Positions 1 to 10,000 of a stretch of 64,000 nucleotides of DNA are shown here, piece after piece. Every line of letters begins with the position of its first letter. The stretch's first letter is position 1. The position numbers were made by a program, and so were the translations under genes. The DNA comes from Segatella baroniae B14 (GTDB lineage: Bacteria; Bacteroidota; Bacteroidia; Bacteroidales; Bacteroidaceae): NCBI RefSeq assembly GCF_022024235.1, contig NZ_CP091800.1:424001-488000 (forward strand), in the 5' to 3' direction. The notes below the pieces were generated by a model. It was not told the DNA's origin and ran no database searches. It worked only from the letters and a program-made list of their open reading frames with translations.

Positions 1-248
1 CTACTGAAGACTCCTCGAAGAGTAGCATCTTTAAAGCAATAGCCTTGTCGGGCTGCGAAGGCATTGCGGACAACTCGCAGTTCACATACATTGAGCTGAC
101 TTAAATCCATATTTAGATCAATGTTTTTTTTCAGTTTTTCTACATTGATGTGGGCTTTCCCTGGGAGTATAATCCCTTGTGCCATTGCGGTTACACCCAG
201 TATGAGGTGTATGGTCAGCGTGAAAATAGTAGCATTTAGTTTTTTCAT
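1..248 (-). CDS. YARHG-domain exported protein (partial, N-terminal part)
   Basis: Seen: reading leftward from an ATG at 248, the frame is open to the window edge. It encodes a signal peptide (MKKLNATIFTLTIHL..., probable cleavage after AMA-Q) followed by a segment with LRVVRNAFAARQGYCF and LRGVF. Known: that pattern (LR..RN...ARHGY.F....L..YF) is the YARHG domain, found in extracytoplasmic proteins and of unknown biochemical role. Only about 82 residues lie in the window. The gene starts 5 bases after the stop of the upstream gene (254-766), so the two are probably co-transcribed. Inference: an exported accessory protein; the rest of the protein is outside the window. Confidence 0.6.
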   Translation of the reverse strand, partial: MKKLNATIFTLTIHLILGVTAMAQGIILPGKAHINVEKLKKNIDLNMDLSQLNVCELRVVRNAFAARQGYCFKDATLRGVFS

Positions 249-253
249 AACTA

Positions 254-766
254 TTATCGTTTAAATTGTTTTTTAGCTTCTTGTTCTGTAGTATCGTAAA
301 TCAGATATCTGATAAAGGAAGGACCAAATTGTCCCATTTTAAACTCGGCAACCAACCATTTATCCCCCCGTTTCTCCAAACTTCTGATATGATGATTTAC
401 ACATCTAAAATTTTGTAGACTACCGGCCAGACGGGATCCTAGCCACATCGGTCGAATTTTACCATTGACATTCTTAAAAATAAAGAGTCTTCGAGCTTTC
501 TGGGGATAGAATCGGGTACCTTTGACCACTCCGATAAGAACTTCTTCTGTACCGTTATTGTCTATATCAGCCGTTTGCATTTGATATATCGGATAGGGCA
601 GTGGCCACTCATGGAGTGACGAATCGGTTTGGAGTTGTAAATAAGATAAACTGTCGTTTACCTTTCGTAACCGATATGTCTGTGCATACATCTTGTTAAT
701 GCATAGTATACTTAACAACCACGCAATGCCGACAACACTCCAGATAAGATGGTATAGAGCGTACAT
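254..766 (-). CDS. small exported protein of unknown function
   Basis: A 170-aa protein with a hydrophobic N-terminal segment (about residues 5-25) ending in MYAQ, which looks like a signal peptide or membrane anchor. The mature part holds an ADIDNNGTEEVLIG stretch resembling the acidic DxDxNG loop of FG-GAP/VCBS-type repeats, so calcium binding is possible but unproven. The C-terminus is basic. No enzyme motif is visible. A -7-like box (CAAAGATA at 818-825, read on the minus strand as TATCTTTG) lies about 50 bases upstream. It precedes the YARHG gene by 5 bases, and the two probably form an operon. I do not recognise a named family. Confidence 0.6.
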   Translation of the reverse strand: MYALYHLIWSVVGIAWLLSILCINKMYAQTYRLRKVNDSLSYLQLQTDSSLHEWPLPYPIYQMQTADIDNNGTEEVLIGVVKGTRFYPQKARRLFIFKNVNGKIRPMWLGSRLAGSLQNFRCVNHHIRSLEKRGDKWLVAEFKMGQFGPSFIRYLIYDTTEQEAKKQFKR

Positions 767-866
767 GATGTTATCGTAATATTCTTTTTATATGAGTAAT
801 GATGAGTTAATGTTATGCAAAGATATAAAACATTTATATCGTTTATTTATTATTTAACACTTTTTT

Positions 867-898
867 TCTGCACTTATTAATAAAATCTTTTATATTTG
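867..898 (+). promoter_or_regulatory. Bacteroidota-type promoter of the rubredoxin gene
   Basis: TATATTTG at 891-898 matches the Bacteroidota -7 consensus TAnnTTTG. A weak -33 element (TCTG, 867-870) lies 20 bases upstream. The predicted transcript starts near 902, about 47 bases before the rubredoxin ATG. Confidence 0.55.
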
Positions 899-948
899 CA
901 ATAATGAGATTAATAAAAATAGTATTATACCCTTAAATTCAAAACATT

Positions 949-1113
949 ATGAAAAAATACGTATGTAATGTGTGTGGTTACATTTATGATCCAAAAGTAG
1001 GTGATCCTGATAGTGGTATTGCAGCTGGAACAGCTTTTGAAGACATCCCAGATGATTGGGTATGTCCGCTTTGTGGAGTAGGAAAGGGAGACTTTTCTCC
1101 AGTTGAGGAATAA
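949..1113 (+). CDS. rubredoxin
   Basis: A 54-aa protein. It has the two knuckles of rubredoxin, [12 protein letters not shown] near the N-terminus (Cys6, Cys9) and [10 protein letters not shown] near the C-terminus (Cys39, Cys42), with the usual acidic middle ([17 protein letters not shown]). The four cysteines bind one iron in an FeS4 site; rubredoxins are small cytoplasmic electron carriers, often feeding oxygen- or peroxide-detoxifying enzymes in anaerobes. The length is typical of the family (52-56 aa). It has its own promoter (867-898) and terminator (1170-1206), so it is a single-gene unit. The only possible start is the ATG at 949. A longer antisense open frame over it is not a gene. 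Confidence 0.97.
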   Translation: MKKYVCNVCGYIYDPKVGDPDSGIAAGTAFEDIPDDWVCPLCGVGKGDFSPVEE

Positions 1114-1169
1114 TAAATATTATATGTAGGGGAGAGCTACAGTTCTTTCTTATAGTGTATGATATGTAT

Positions 1170-1206
1170 GAGGTTGTGTCAAAAGTAGCAGACACAACCT
1201 CTTTTC
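1170..1206 (+). terminator. intrinsic terminator after rubredoxin
   Basis: Perfect 11-bp inverted repeat: GAGGTTGTGTC (1170-1180) and GACACAACCTC (1191-1201), loop of 10, followed by TTTTC. It stands between the convergent rubredoxin gene and the lipoprotein gene ending at 1227 and could serve both. Confidence 0.85.
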
Positions 1207-1226
1207 GTCTTACACATCCCCTCCCT

Positions 1227-1904
1227 TTATCGATTAGCTACTATTATTTTTCTAGTCATATCAGCAAACCCCTCAAGAGTTATCCAGGTGTTAGGGAGCA
1301 ACTCTGGTTGTGTTGCGTCCCAGTGATATAGAGCAGGGAAAGGGTAACTCTTTTTATCTGATTGGATAATATAAACAATAGCGTAGTAATTTCCTTTCAG
1401 CATTACGCGGTCAACGCACAACACTCGCTTTTTCGATGGCGAAATGATAAGGTTACGCCAAAAATCTTCATTCTGCAATTTACGATTACTATTCCACTCA
1501 CCTGGTAATTCTACGACACAGTCACTCTTGATATTCAAAGAATAGTTAGGTGCCCATTCATGATTATCTTTGTCAAGTCTTAAAACCATGAATTTATCTG
1601 CAAATACGAATTCTACTCTTTTGTTCTTAAATGGCAATTGGTTGATGCTTGCTTTAATTAAATCATAAGCTGCATACTGATGATTATAATTCGATTGGTT
1701 AATAAAATTCAACTTATAACCACCTGTATAATTTGGAGACAGTAAATCTTCCCTCAGCGGATATTTAATATTCGTTTTAGAATTGATAATCTCATATGGA
1801 TTCTCTTGAATACTTAACTCTGAAGAGTCTGTAAAATCGAAATTCGAGTTTGCACATCCTGATAACAGAAGGGCAGCCAGCATGATAACTATTGAATTTT
1901 TCAT
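1227..1904 (-). CDS. lipoprotein of unknown function, linked to a TonB-type receptor
   Basis: About 225 aa from the ATG at 1904 (another ATG directly before it at 1907). I prefer these starts because MKNSIVIMLAALLLSGCAN is a clear lipoprotein signal with a lipobox (LLSGC). A longer frame reaching 2039 would overlap the upstream receptor gene and hide this signal. The mature part has no motif I recognise; it is rich in Asn, Lys and aromatic residues. The gene begins about 12 bases after the stop of the outer-membrane receptor (1918-4233), so it is probably its operon partner. Inference: a surface or periplasmic lipoprotein accessory to that receptor. Confidence 0.7.
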   Translation of the reverse strand: MKNSIVIMLAALLLSGCANSNFDFTDSSELSIQENPYEIINSKTNIKYPLREDLLSPNYTGGYKLNFINQSNYNHQYAAYDLIKASINQLPFKNKRVEFVFADKFMVLRLDKDNHEWAPNYSLNIKSDCVVELPGEWNSNRKLQNEDFWRNLIISPSKKRVLCVDRVMLKGNYYAIVYIIQSDKKSYPFPALYHWDATQPELLPNTWITLEGFADMTRKIIVANR

Positions 1905-1917
1905 CATATTATGTTTA

Positions 1918-4233
1918 TTAGAATCGACGTATTTCATTTGACTTCGTATTTGCTTGATGTCTTTTTTGTTTATAATTAAATGAATAAGAAACCAAAAGGA
2001 AAACATTTTTGTTATCCCTATTGCTGTATGAAGCATCATTTATCCAATCACATCGTGTCGTGCTAGTACGTGAGCGAGGGCACAAAACGTTATTGACTGA
2101 TAATTCGAAAAACCAGCTTTTTATATTTTTTGAAAGAGAGAGTTGAGTGTTCCATTGTTCCGTAACCTCCCTAAAGAGAGAATAGTTCTTGCCATAGTAG
2201 TCTACAAACAGCGTGATACTAAAGTCATTTTTCAACTCGAAAGTATTATGCACTTTGAAATTCACATATGGATGATTGAAATGATAAGGAGTATCCATAT
2301 AGGTATATGAGAAAGTTTGCCCACCTAATCCAATCTCAAGGTACGGCGTATAGATACCAAAATGTTGCCACCAGTTTACTCCAACATTCCATCGTTTATA
2401 ATTTGAAATATTTGTTGCCTGAGACAATACGATATCTTTTGATTCTCCCAATAAACTTCTCTTCATGGCGATATCATCATTAACGAAATCTAATGAACCT
2501 ATCAAGCGTAAGTTCTTGTACGATGCTAGCATATTAATAGAATTCGTATAAGAATAATCTAACTTGGAATTTCCTTGGACATAGTAGTAGCGGCTTTGAT
2601 ATTCTATGTTATCATTCAGTTCACCATAGTTAGGTCTTCTGACGGTTTGTCTATAGCCCAAAGAAATATTAGAGACATCATTTGGATGATAGGATATATT
2701 CAATGAAGGGAACAAATCATTATAATCACGACTTTGAGATTTCTGCTTCATATTTCCGACAAAATACTGCCAGCTGGCATATTCATAACGCAATCCTGCA
2801 TTCATGGAGAATTTCCCTATCTGGGTATTTAGATTCGCATAAGCAGCTCCAAGAATTTGTTCATTTTTATTCTCCGCATTTTTCATTTCTGTTTCGATAT
2901 TATTTTCATCGAAATCGAAAGTTTGTTTATAGCGTGAATAGGTGAATTCTCCGCCATAATTAAGAGAGACTTTGGTTGTTATCGGAGTATTGATGTCTGC
3001 AACAAAGGAGTTCATCAAATAATGAGACTTATTTTTCGTTGAGACCTCTACATCATTTTGTTCCCCGTAGAATAGTTTTCTACTCTGCGTTCCGACTAAG
3101 ATATCATCCGTAAAGTCAAGTCTTGTCTTGCCAAGAGAAAGAGTGTAAAATGTATTCGTAAGCCATTGAATCGGGACATTTTTTGATTTATTTATTCCAT
3201 CTGTATGAAAATCATTAACCCCATCCGTGTAATGATTAATTATAGCATCATCAATAGTATGGTTATGCTCATATTTTGTAATCCTTGTATTGAAGCCAAT
3301 GGTTTGCCGGGTTGAAGGTTGATAGGTAATGCCTAAGTTACCATCAAGAAAAGTCATGTCATAGTCTAATGTCGTATTATTGGTATACAATAGATTAGGC
3401 TCGCTAATAACAGACGTTCTATCCTCGGTGTATTCCTGAGTTTTATAGTTGGCATGACCTATTCCTCCTGTGATTTGCCACTTACCGGAATTATACACTA
3501 CAGAGGCACCCTCATTGTTGGAGAATTTTCTACCTTTAGTAATACTTGTATATGCATTTCCTCCCAATCCATCAGGGTTATCAACTGTAAATATCTTGAT
3601 AACCGCCTTCACATCTGAAGAATACCGAGATCCGGGATTTGTAATCACCTGCACTTTTTTTATCCGGTCAGAGTTGATGGTCTTAAGGATATTTGCATCG
3701 TAAACTTTACTATTGTTTAAATAAACAACAGCCCCACCACGACCAAATATATTGTACTCGCCACCACCACCTGAGACAAATGGTATTTGATTCATTAAAT
3801 TATCCAGCGAGCCAGCTTTAGCTAAAATCGTGTTTTGAACATTTGCAGTAATGATATCATTTTCATTTTTAAAAAGACTGCGCTTTCCTTTCACGACAAC
3901 TTCTCCTATCTCGGTTGATTTATTTTTCAAAATAATATGTAGAGGCTGTTGAAATGTTTTCGCTAAACTGATGGTGTCAGACGACATACCTACATAAGAA
4001 GTTATAAGATAACCTGGGGTTTTCTTTCTTTGAATGGGTAAAGAAAAAGTTCCTTTTGGGGACGTTGTTGTTCCTGTAACAAAATGCATACAAGAATCGA
4101 CTTGCACTACATTCGCAAATTCAACGACATTTCCGTTGTCATCGTAAACAATTCCCTCAATCTTTTGTTCCTGAGCAGACAGAGTTACAGGCGATATGAC
4201 CAAAAGGGAAATAATTAAATTTGAGGTTTTCAT
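1918..4233 (-). CDS. TonB-dependent-receptor-like outer-membrane beta-barrel protein
   Basis: 771 aa with a signal peptide (MKTSNLIISLLVISPVTLSA). Residues ~25-105 form a carboxypeptidase-regulatory-like beta-sandwich (IEGIVYDDNG...). A plug-like region follows (~110-225; LMNQIPFV, GRGGAVVYLNN, ITNPGSRYSSD). The rest is a long barrel of alternating aromatic strands. This is the arrangement of the 'outer membrane beta-barrel family' (OMP_b-brl_3) rather than a full SusC: no SusD partner and no typical SusC plug motif. It probably imports or senses a ligand, using TonB energy. Its start is the ATG at 4233. It leads a two-gene operon with the lipoprotein at 1227-1904. The substrate cannot be told from sequence. 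Confidence 0.85.
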   Translation of the reverse strand: MKTSNLIISLLVISPVTLSAQEQKIEGIVYDDNGNVVEFANVVQVDSCMHFVTGTTTSPKGTFSLPIQRKKTPGYLITSYVGMSSDTISLAKTFQQPLHIILKNKSTEIGEVVVKGKRSLFKNENDIITANVQNTILAKAGSLDNLMNQIPFVSGGGGEYNIFGRGGAVVYLNNSKVYDANILKTINSDRIKKVQVITNPGSRYSSDVKAVIKIFTVDNPDGLGGNAYTSITKGRKFSNNEGASVVYNSGKWQITGGIGHANYKTQEYTEDRTSVISEPNLLYTNNTTLDYDMTFLDGNLGITYQPSTRQTIGFNTRITKYEHNHTIDDAIINHYTDGVNDFHTDGINKSKNVPIQWLTNTFYTLSLGKTRLDFTDDILVGTQSRKLFYGEQNDVEVSTKNKSHYLMNSFVADINTPITTKVSLNYGGEFTYSRYKQTFDFDENNIETEMKNAENKNEQILGAAYANLNTQIGKFSMNAGLRYEYASWQYFVGNMKQKSQSRDYNDLFPSLNISYHPNDVSNISLGYRQTVRRPNYGELNDNIEYQSRYYYVQGNSKLDYSYTNSINMLASYKNLRLIGSLDFVNDDIAMKRSLLGESKDIVLSQATNISNYKRWNVGVNWWQHFGIYTPYLEIGLGGQTFSYTYMDTPYHFNHPYVNFKVHNTFELKNDFSITLFVDYYGKNYSLFREVTEQWNTQLSLSKNIKSWFFELSVNNVLCPRSRTSTTRCDWINDASYSNRDNKNVFLLVSYSFNYKQKRHQANTKSNEIRRF

Positions 4234-4490
4234 AACTGATTTCAGAGATGCAATTTGGTGTTTTTTTTATATTTAATTATTGTCGGTTAATTTGTATTTA
4301 TCGGCAAAAAACGTTCCTCAAAAGGGACATGCTAAAGTAAATATTAATTATCGAAATAAAAAAAACTTCATATATTTTAACCATTCTTTTAACTCTTGTT
4401 TATAATTAGTTGTGCTATTCATGCGCCGGCGTTTTTATGTTTAGATGTGCCGGTTATCAAATATATCTAATATTATCGATGACATTATCA

Positions 4491-4602
4491 GTGATATTAT
4501 CGGTAATCATAAATACACTTAAAGGAGACTAGCATCACTGCTAATCTCCTTTTCAAGTAGAGTAGATTAAATTTCCATAATTAAGAAATTTAACTTTTTT
4601 CG
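4491..4602. repeat. ~110-bp intergenic direct repeat, copy 1
   Basis: Matches 12453-12562 base for base apart from two one-base indels (an extra T in the 'agattaaa' run and an extra C in 'taacttttt'). It contains a terminator hairpin (4521-4552). It lies 18 bases beyond the stop of the thioredoxin-family gene. The rest of the gene-free stretch 4234-4490 is AT-rich upstream sequence of the receptor gene; I see nothing else defined in it beyond short GATNTTATC-like repetitions at 4475-4505. Confidence 0.9.
4521..4552. terminator. bidirectional hairpin terminator inside repeat copy 1
   Basis: Arms AAAGGAGACTAGC (4521-4533) and GCTAATCTCCTTT (4540-4552) pair with one C/A mismatch and a 6-base loop. 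A/T tracts on both sides let it act in either direction; the obvious client is the minus-strand operon ending at 4621. Confidence 0.75.
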
Positions 4603-4620
4603 AGGGAAAATGATCTCATG

Positions 4621-5454
4621 TTATTTACTGTTTACGAGTTTATCGAAATAATCATTGAATTCAGGGGAAGACGGTCTCATCGCATCGGATGTGATGAAAC
4701 GGCCTTGCCTGTCGACGATGATAAAACGTGGAATACCTATCACGTGATAGGTGCTATCGAGCACTTCATCGCCCTCGGGCGTAACCAGATATTGATGCCA
4801 TGAAGTGGGATGTTTGGCAAGGAAAGCCGTCCAACGCTCGCGTTTCTTGTCACATGCAATACTCATGATATGTACGTCGCTGCAATGGTTGTAACGCTGC
4901 TGGAGTTTTTCTATGAAAGGTATTTCCTCAATGCAGGGCACGCACCATGTTCCCCAGATGTCTATAAACAGCAATTTGCCGCGGAAATCAGTCAGTTTAA
5001 GTATGTTTCCTTTTTCATCAGTAAATGTGAAGTCGGGAGCTGGTTTGCCAGAATAGAGGGCACTATTCTGGCGGACACTTTCTTCATAGGCATTCCGCAC
5101 CTTCTGACGGATAGAGTCTGTGGAACTGGCAGCAAGATACATATCAAGGATAGGCTTGGGATCCTCGGTGGTCGTCATCTGTATCAGGTCGGTAGCGATA
5201 AAGCCTTTGATGCGCTCACGCCACTCTACATTTTCCAACTTTTGGTCAGCTACTTTCAGCATTTCCCTGAAATAGTCATTGCCATTCACAAAGTCTGTTT
5301 CAGGCAACTGAGCTATCATATATTCCATCAGAGCCTGAGCATCATAGGTATTAGGAATCGTAAAACGCTCACTCTGATTCTTCTGTGCACTGGCTGTAAG
5401 AGAGAGAGTTGCCAGTAGCACAAACATTGAAATATAGTAGAATCTATTCATCAT
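4621..5454 (-). CDS. exported thioredoxin-like protein (TlpA/ResA type)
   Basis: About 277 aa. The signal peptide (NRFYYISMFVLLATLSLTASA) fixes the start at the ATG pair 5451/5454, so the start codon overlaps the 3' end of the SusD gene (stop at 5444). The first half (~25-135) is a helical region of no clear family. The second half is a thioredoxin fold (~140-277) with PAPDFTF, the redox motif WCVPC, and the cis-Pro loop GIPRFI. Known: TlpA/ResA proteins reduce or isomerise disulfides in the periplasm. As the last gene of the sigma-FecR-SusC-SusD operon it may service the redox state of the imported substrate or the receptor; that is inference. Translational coupling to SusD is likely. Confidence 0.9.
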   Translation of the reverse strand: MMNRFYYISMFVLLATLSLTASAQKNQSERFTIPNTYDAQALMEYMIAQLPETDFVNGNDYFREMLKVADQKLENVEWRERIKGFIATDLIQMTTTEDPKPILDMYLAASSTDSIRQKVRNAYEESVRQNSALYSGKPAPDFTFTDEKGNILKLTDFRGKLLFIDIWGTWCVPCIEEIPFIEKLQQRYNHCSDVHIMSIACDKKRERWTAFLAKHPTSWHQYLVTPEGDEVLDSTYHVIGIPRFIIVDRQGRFITSDAMRPSSPEFNDYFDKLVNSK

Positions 5455-7027
5455 AATTCCAATCTTCTTCATTTCTTTCATCATCTTCGTCTTTATTGAT
5501 TTCAACTTTCTCCTTCAGGATATCGCCGGCGGTGTAGTTGTTCTGCACCAACTGATTACCACTACGGGTGATTTCGAGGTTGGTGAGGGGAATAGCGTAG
5601 CGCTTCGACTTAACAGGTAGGGTGTATTTGTAGACCATGCTATAGTCAACAATATTGTTGGATGCTGCGTAGAAAGTGTGCTCTACCGTCACATCGTCAG
5701 CAGTGGTTTCGTTAAAAGCCAGGCGGCGGATATCGAACCAGCGCATCACAAAGGGCATCTCACGATGGCGCTCTTCAAGAATCAGACTGATGGCCTCATC
5801 CTGACTGTCAGCAGACAAGTCTACCAGCTCAGCCCCCTGACGAATACGGGCACGACGCAACTTATTCAAGTACTGCATGGCCTCTGAGACCTTATTCTGT
5901 CGGGCCAGTGCCTCAGCGGCTGTCAGTAGCATTTCAGGAACGGTGGGACCCGATTGTACCTCATCGCCACTGATATAGTTTTTAAACTTACAATAAAGGA
6001 TATCGTCTCCGAAACCACTCAATCCCGTATCCCATAGTCCATATCTCACAAAGAACTGCTTGAATCTCAGGTCGTTCTCCTGATCATAGAGAGCAATGAG
6101 ACTCTCTGAGGGAATCAGATAGTTGCCGCTGTTGACAGCGAAATACTGTGAATAGTAGTTCTCCTGGTAGTCAGCCATCTGGTTGGGGGCATACTGATAC
6201 AGTTCGGAATAATAAACCTTATTTTCCTTTCCACTGGAAGGATTCCAGAGATTGTTTTCAACGAGTTTCAGGGAGTTGTAGTCTTGCAGAGTTGCCTTTG
6301 TACTTTTTAGAGCCTCCTGGGCATACTGCGCAGCCTGAGCATAATCCTGTGTGAAGAGATAGTAGCGTGCCAGCATGGCCTGCACGGCAGGTTTGCTGAC
6401 TCGCCATCGTAGATTAACATCACTGACAGGTGTCTCAAGGGCTGCCTGAAGATCGGCTAAAATAAAGGCGTATGTATCCTGGATGGATGAGCGTATCATG
6501 GACTCTTCATAGTCCGTTGACTGTTTCAGCGGCAAACCAGGTTCGTTAAGGTTCTCCTGAGCATAAGGCACACAGTAAGTCTGCACCAAGTTCCAGTTGG
6601 CCATAGCCCGCATGAATCGGGCCTCAGCGATGTAAGCCTGCCGTGACTGGTCGTTCAAATCCTCTACATTGTCGAGGTCATTTAGGATAAGGTTGGCCGT
6701 AAAGACCTTCTTAAAACCGTCCTCCCAAACTTCATTACCCCACTGATTGTTGGCAATATCGTCAACAGAGAAAACCAGTCCTCCTAAATAACTTTCCGAG
6801 AGCCAGCCAATCTGATCTAACATGTCAATTGTCAGACCGATGTCGTCTGAGGATGAAACAACAACAGATGTTTTGGCATTAAAGATGCTACTATTATTGA
6901 GAAGGGCCTCAATCTGCTCAGAACGGTTGATTACCTCATTATCCCCTTTGCTCGGCACCGTGTCGAGATAGTCGTTACAAGCGACAAATATCATTGAGAC
7001 AACTATGGAATATATAATTTTCTTCAT
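5444..7027 (-). CDS. SusD/RagB-family nutrient-binding lipoprotein
   Basis: 527 aa. It has a lipoprotein signal (MKKIIYSIVVSMIFVAC, Cys17) and then NDYLDTVPSKGDN, the standard SusD opening. A TPR-like helical scaffold follows, with EARFMRAMANWNLVQTY (the EARFLRA signature) at ~130-150. Near the C-terminus are the typical LTAAEALAR, YLNKLRRARI and LILEERHREMPFVMRWFDIRR segments. Known: SusD proteins sit on the cell surface and close like a lid over the SusC barrel to capture the ligand. It follows the SusC gene by 12 bases and overlaps the thioredoxin gene. The ligand is unknown; a glycan or peptide are both possible. Confidence 0.95.
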   Translation of the reverse strand: MKKIIYSIVVSMIFVACNDYLDTVPSKGDNEVINRSEQIEALLNNSSIFNAKTSVVVSSSDDIGLTIDMLDQIGWLSESYLGGLVFSVDDIANNQWGNEVWEDGFKKVFTANLILNDLDNVEDLNDQSRQAYIAEARFMRAMANWNLVQTYCVPYAQENLNEPGLPLKQSTDYEESMIRSSIQDTYAFILADLQAALETPVSDVNLRWRVSKPAVQAMLARYYLFTQDYAQAAQYAQEALKSTKATLQDYNSLKLVENNLWNPSSGKENKVYYSELYQYAPNQMADYQENYYSQYFAVNSGNYLIPSESLIALYDQENDLRFKQFFVRYGLWDTGLSGFGDDILYCKFKNYISGDEVQSGPTVPEMLLTAAEALARQNKVSEAMQYLNKLRRARIRQGAELVDLSADSQDEAISLILEERHREMPFVMRWFDIRRLAFNETTADDVTVEHTFYAASNNIVDYSMVYKYTLPVKSKRYAIPLTNLEITRSGNQLVQNNYTAGDILKEKVEINKDEDDERNEEDWNYDE

Positions 7028-7039
7028 ATCTGATACTGT

Positions 7040-10000
7040 TTAAAATTTGATACTTGCGCCGATTGTACATGTCAGTTCCGGACGGTAACTGCCAGGCAGA
7101 TAGTCTGGATGATAGTTCTTGGAGTTGGCCGCCCAAATGAGCCCGACATTTTCCAGTTTTCCAAATACGGACACATCTTTCAGCCTGAGTCCAGTGAGCC
7201 ATTTGTGAGGCAACTGATAATTCAGGTCAATCTCACTCAGGTAGATATAGGAGGCATCCTCCACAGCCATGTTGAGTGAACGTGGGTACATGCTCCACCC
7301 CGAGTAGCTCATCAGGCTGATGGGGTTCCCATCGTCATCGACGGTGGGCAGTGGCATCATGTTCGTCGGAGTGGTAATCACACTGCCCGAAGAGTCCATC
7401 AGATCACCAACCTGAGCAAGTACATTGCTTTTTTCACCCCAACTGGTGATATAATTATAGTTGAACTGTGGCATTGTCATCTTACCACCAAAGCGACCAT
7501 TCATATAGGCACTCAGCGAGATGGTTTTCCATTGTACGGTAAAATTCAATCCTGCCGTATGAGGAGCAATCGTCGTACCCTGATAGTGAAGCAAACTTTT
7601 CCAGGGCAGATAGAACAGCGACTCATCATTGATGCTATACTTATTGCCTTCTGTATCAAGCACACAAGGTACTCCATTATTCAAACCGCCGTACTCAAAG
7701 GTAAAAATCGGGCTCATGGCATAGCCTGGAATATAGTCGGAATTGAGGAAATCGCTCACATTATTTATTTCCGTATACAGTTTCGTAACTTCATTTTTAT
7801 TATAACTATACGTCAGGTTGCCGCTCAACGTAAAATCGCCAATAGCCCCTTGAGCACCCAACGAGAGTTCGATACCCTTATTGGTCAGTTCTGCATTATT
7901 GAAGGATGCCGATGACGTACCGTTGACAGCAGCGATATTCACAGAACCTAACACGTCAGTACTCTTTTTGTTATAGACATCAACAGAACCGAACAAATGG
8001 TTATTCAACAAAGCAAAGTCCAGGCCAATATTCGTGATAGCGGTCTTCTCCCAGCGCAGGGTAGGATTACCGTAGTCGTAGATACTGCCAGGGTACTGTC
8101 CTGTCCACTCGTCAACGCTTGATGAGGAGATACTGACCGTTGTATGCGCAGAAGAGGCCGTGGCAGCATTTCCGTTTTGGCCATAGGTGAGACGTAGCGT
8201 CAGGCGATTTACCAGATCAGTTTTACTCAGCCACGACTCATTGGCCAAGTTCCAAATCGCGCCCACTGACCAGAGGGGGCTCCAGCGATATTTTGGTTTC
8301 GAAGTTATTAGGTTTGAGGCATCGCTACGAGCAGAGAACGACACACCATAACGGTCGTCAAACATATAGGCAACATTACCATAGAACGATACGAAACGGT
8401 TGTGATTCCATGAGTCATAGACATGTTCCTTGCCATTTTGAGGCACACCCATGATGCTGCTCTGAGAGCCATCCATCGTATCAACATAGCCTTCTTGACC
8501 AACAGTGCCACCATTGGTTGCCGTCACACCCCAAAGATAGGGATTCGTCCAAGACTCGTAGTAATAGTTACTAATCTCATTACCAATCACGGCATTGATG
8601 GCATGCTTCTCTCCCAGAACTTTATCAAAGGTGAGGTCGTTGCGGAAGAGGTTACTGTGATTCTTACCTTTGTCATTGATGACGAGATCACCCGCCGGTA
8701 CAGCAGAGATGCCCAGGGCATTGCCATCCATGTCACCGGGAGTGTAGTAATTCACATAGTAACGTGTATAGAAACTCTCCTCATCGTTTGTACGCTTCTG
8801 CGTATAACGACTTGACTCAAACTGGAATTTGGAATTAAAGCGCAGTCCGTCGATAATATTCACTTGTAAACCAGCCTGCAAGCGGAACTGGGTGTTGTTC
8901 ACTCGCTGCCGACGACTTCGAGCCTCCTGAAGCAGGTTGTAGTTCATGTTGTGATAAGTGAATCCACTCCAGTCGAACATATTGAGCACATCACTGTTAT
9001 AACTGCCGTGGAAGTGACAAGCGTAAGAACCATCAGAGTTCACTAGCATTTCATAGGGAGACAGGATACTCAGATTGCTGATTCCTATCTGTGAAGAGTG
9101 ACGATTGTCATTCACCAGATTCAGCCCCAGATTCAGACTGACATATTTATTAATCTGGTATTCGTTCTGCCAGTCCATTTTCCACTGGTTGTTGCGACTA
9201 CCTAGAAAATCCCCTTTCTCATGGATAAACTCTACCGAGAACCGCGTTCCCCACTGGCCGATGCCACCGCTGAGAGCTACGTTGGTCATACTCTGAAGGG
9301 GGCGTTGCAACAGATTGTCCCTGATTTGTTTCGTATTGTCAAGTGAAGCCAAATCTGCCAATTGACGATTCATCTCAGCCATATCCATTGTTCCCCAGTT
9401 GTATCCTTGATATAGAAGTAACTGAGACTTGGTAAGTCCTGAATAGAGGTTAGTGATATTACGAGAATATGGCGAACTGATCATACTTTTCTCAAAGAGC
9501 CATTTCTCATAGTTAATCGTCTGTGAAGCAGAAGTAAGATTAGTCAGCTGATGTACATTCTGTTTCTTAGCAATCGTTAACTGTGTAGAGCCTTCCACCG
9601 TCCACTGTCCATCTTTCTGACCTTTCTTTGTTGTGATTACAATAACGCCATTGGCAGAACGCGCTCCCCAGATACTGGCGGCAGCGGCGTCTTTTAGGAA
9701 AGTGATACTCTCGATATCCTTTGGGTTGATACGCTCCAACGCATTCAAATTAGGGTTGGTCGATGCTCCACTACTAGGATTATCCATCACAGGGAAGCCA
9801 TCGATGACCACTAGAGGGGTATAGTCAGCATTCATCGTTGAGGTGCCGCGGATTGTGATGGTTTTACCACCGCGCCCATCATCCACACTCTGCATACCGG
9901 CTACAAGTCCATCAAGGGCTAAAGAAAGGTTTCCTGTATGGCGTTTCTCGATATCATTATGCTTCAGAATAGTAAATGAGCCCGTTGCCCGTTCTTTCGA

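Noticed and set aside
947-1195. 82-codon minus-strand frame over rubredoxin
   Set aside because: Antisense of a fully convincing rubredoxin gene with four conserved cysteines.
4810-5418. 202-codon plus-strand frame opposite the thioredoxin-family gene
   Set aside because: Antisense shadow; the minus-strand thioredoxin fold with WCVPC is clear.
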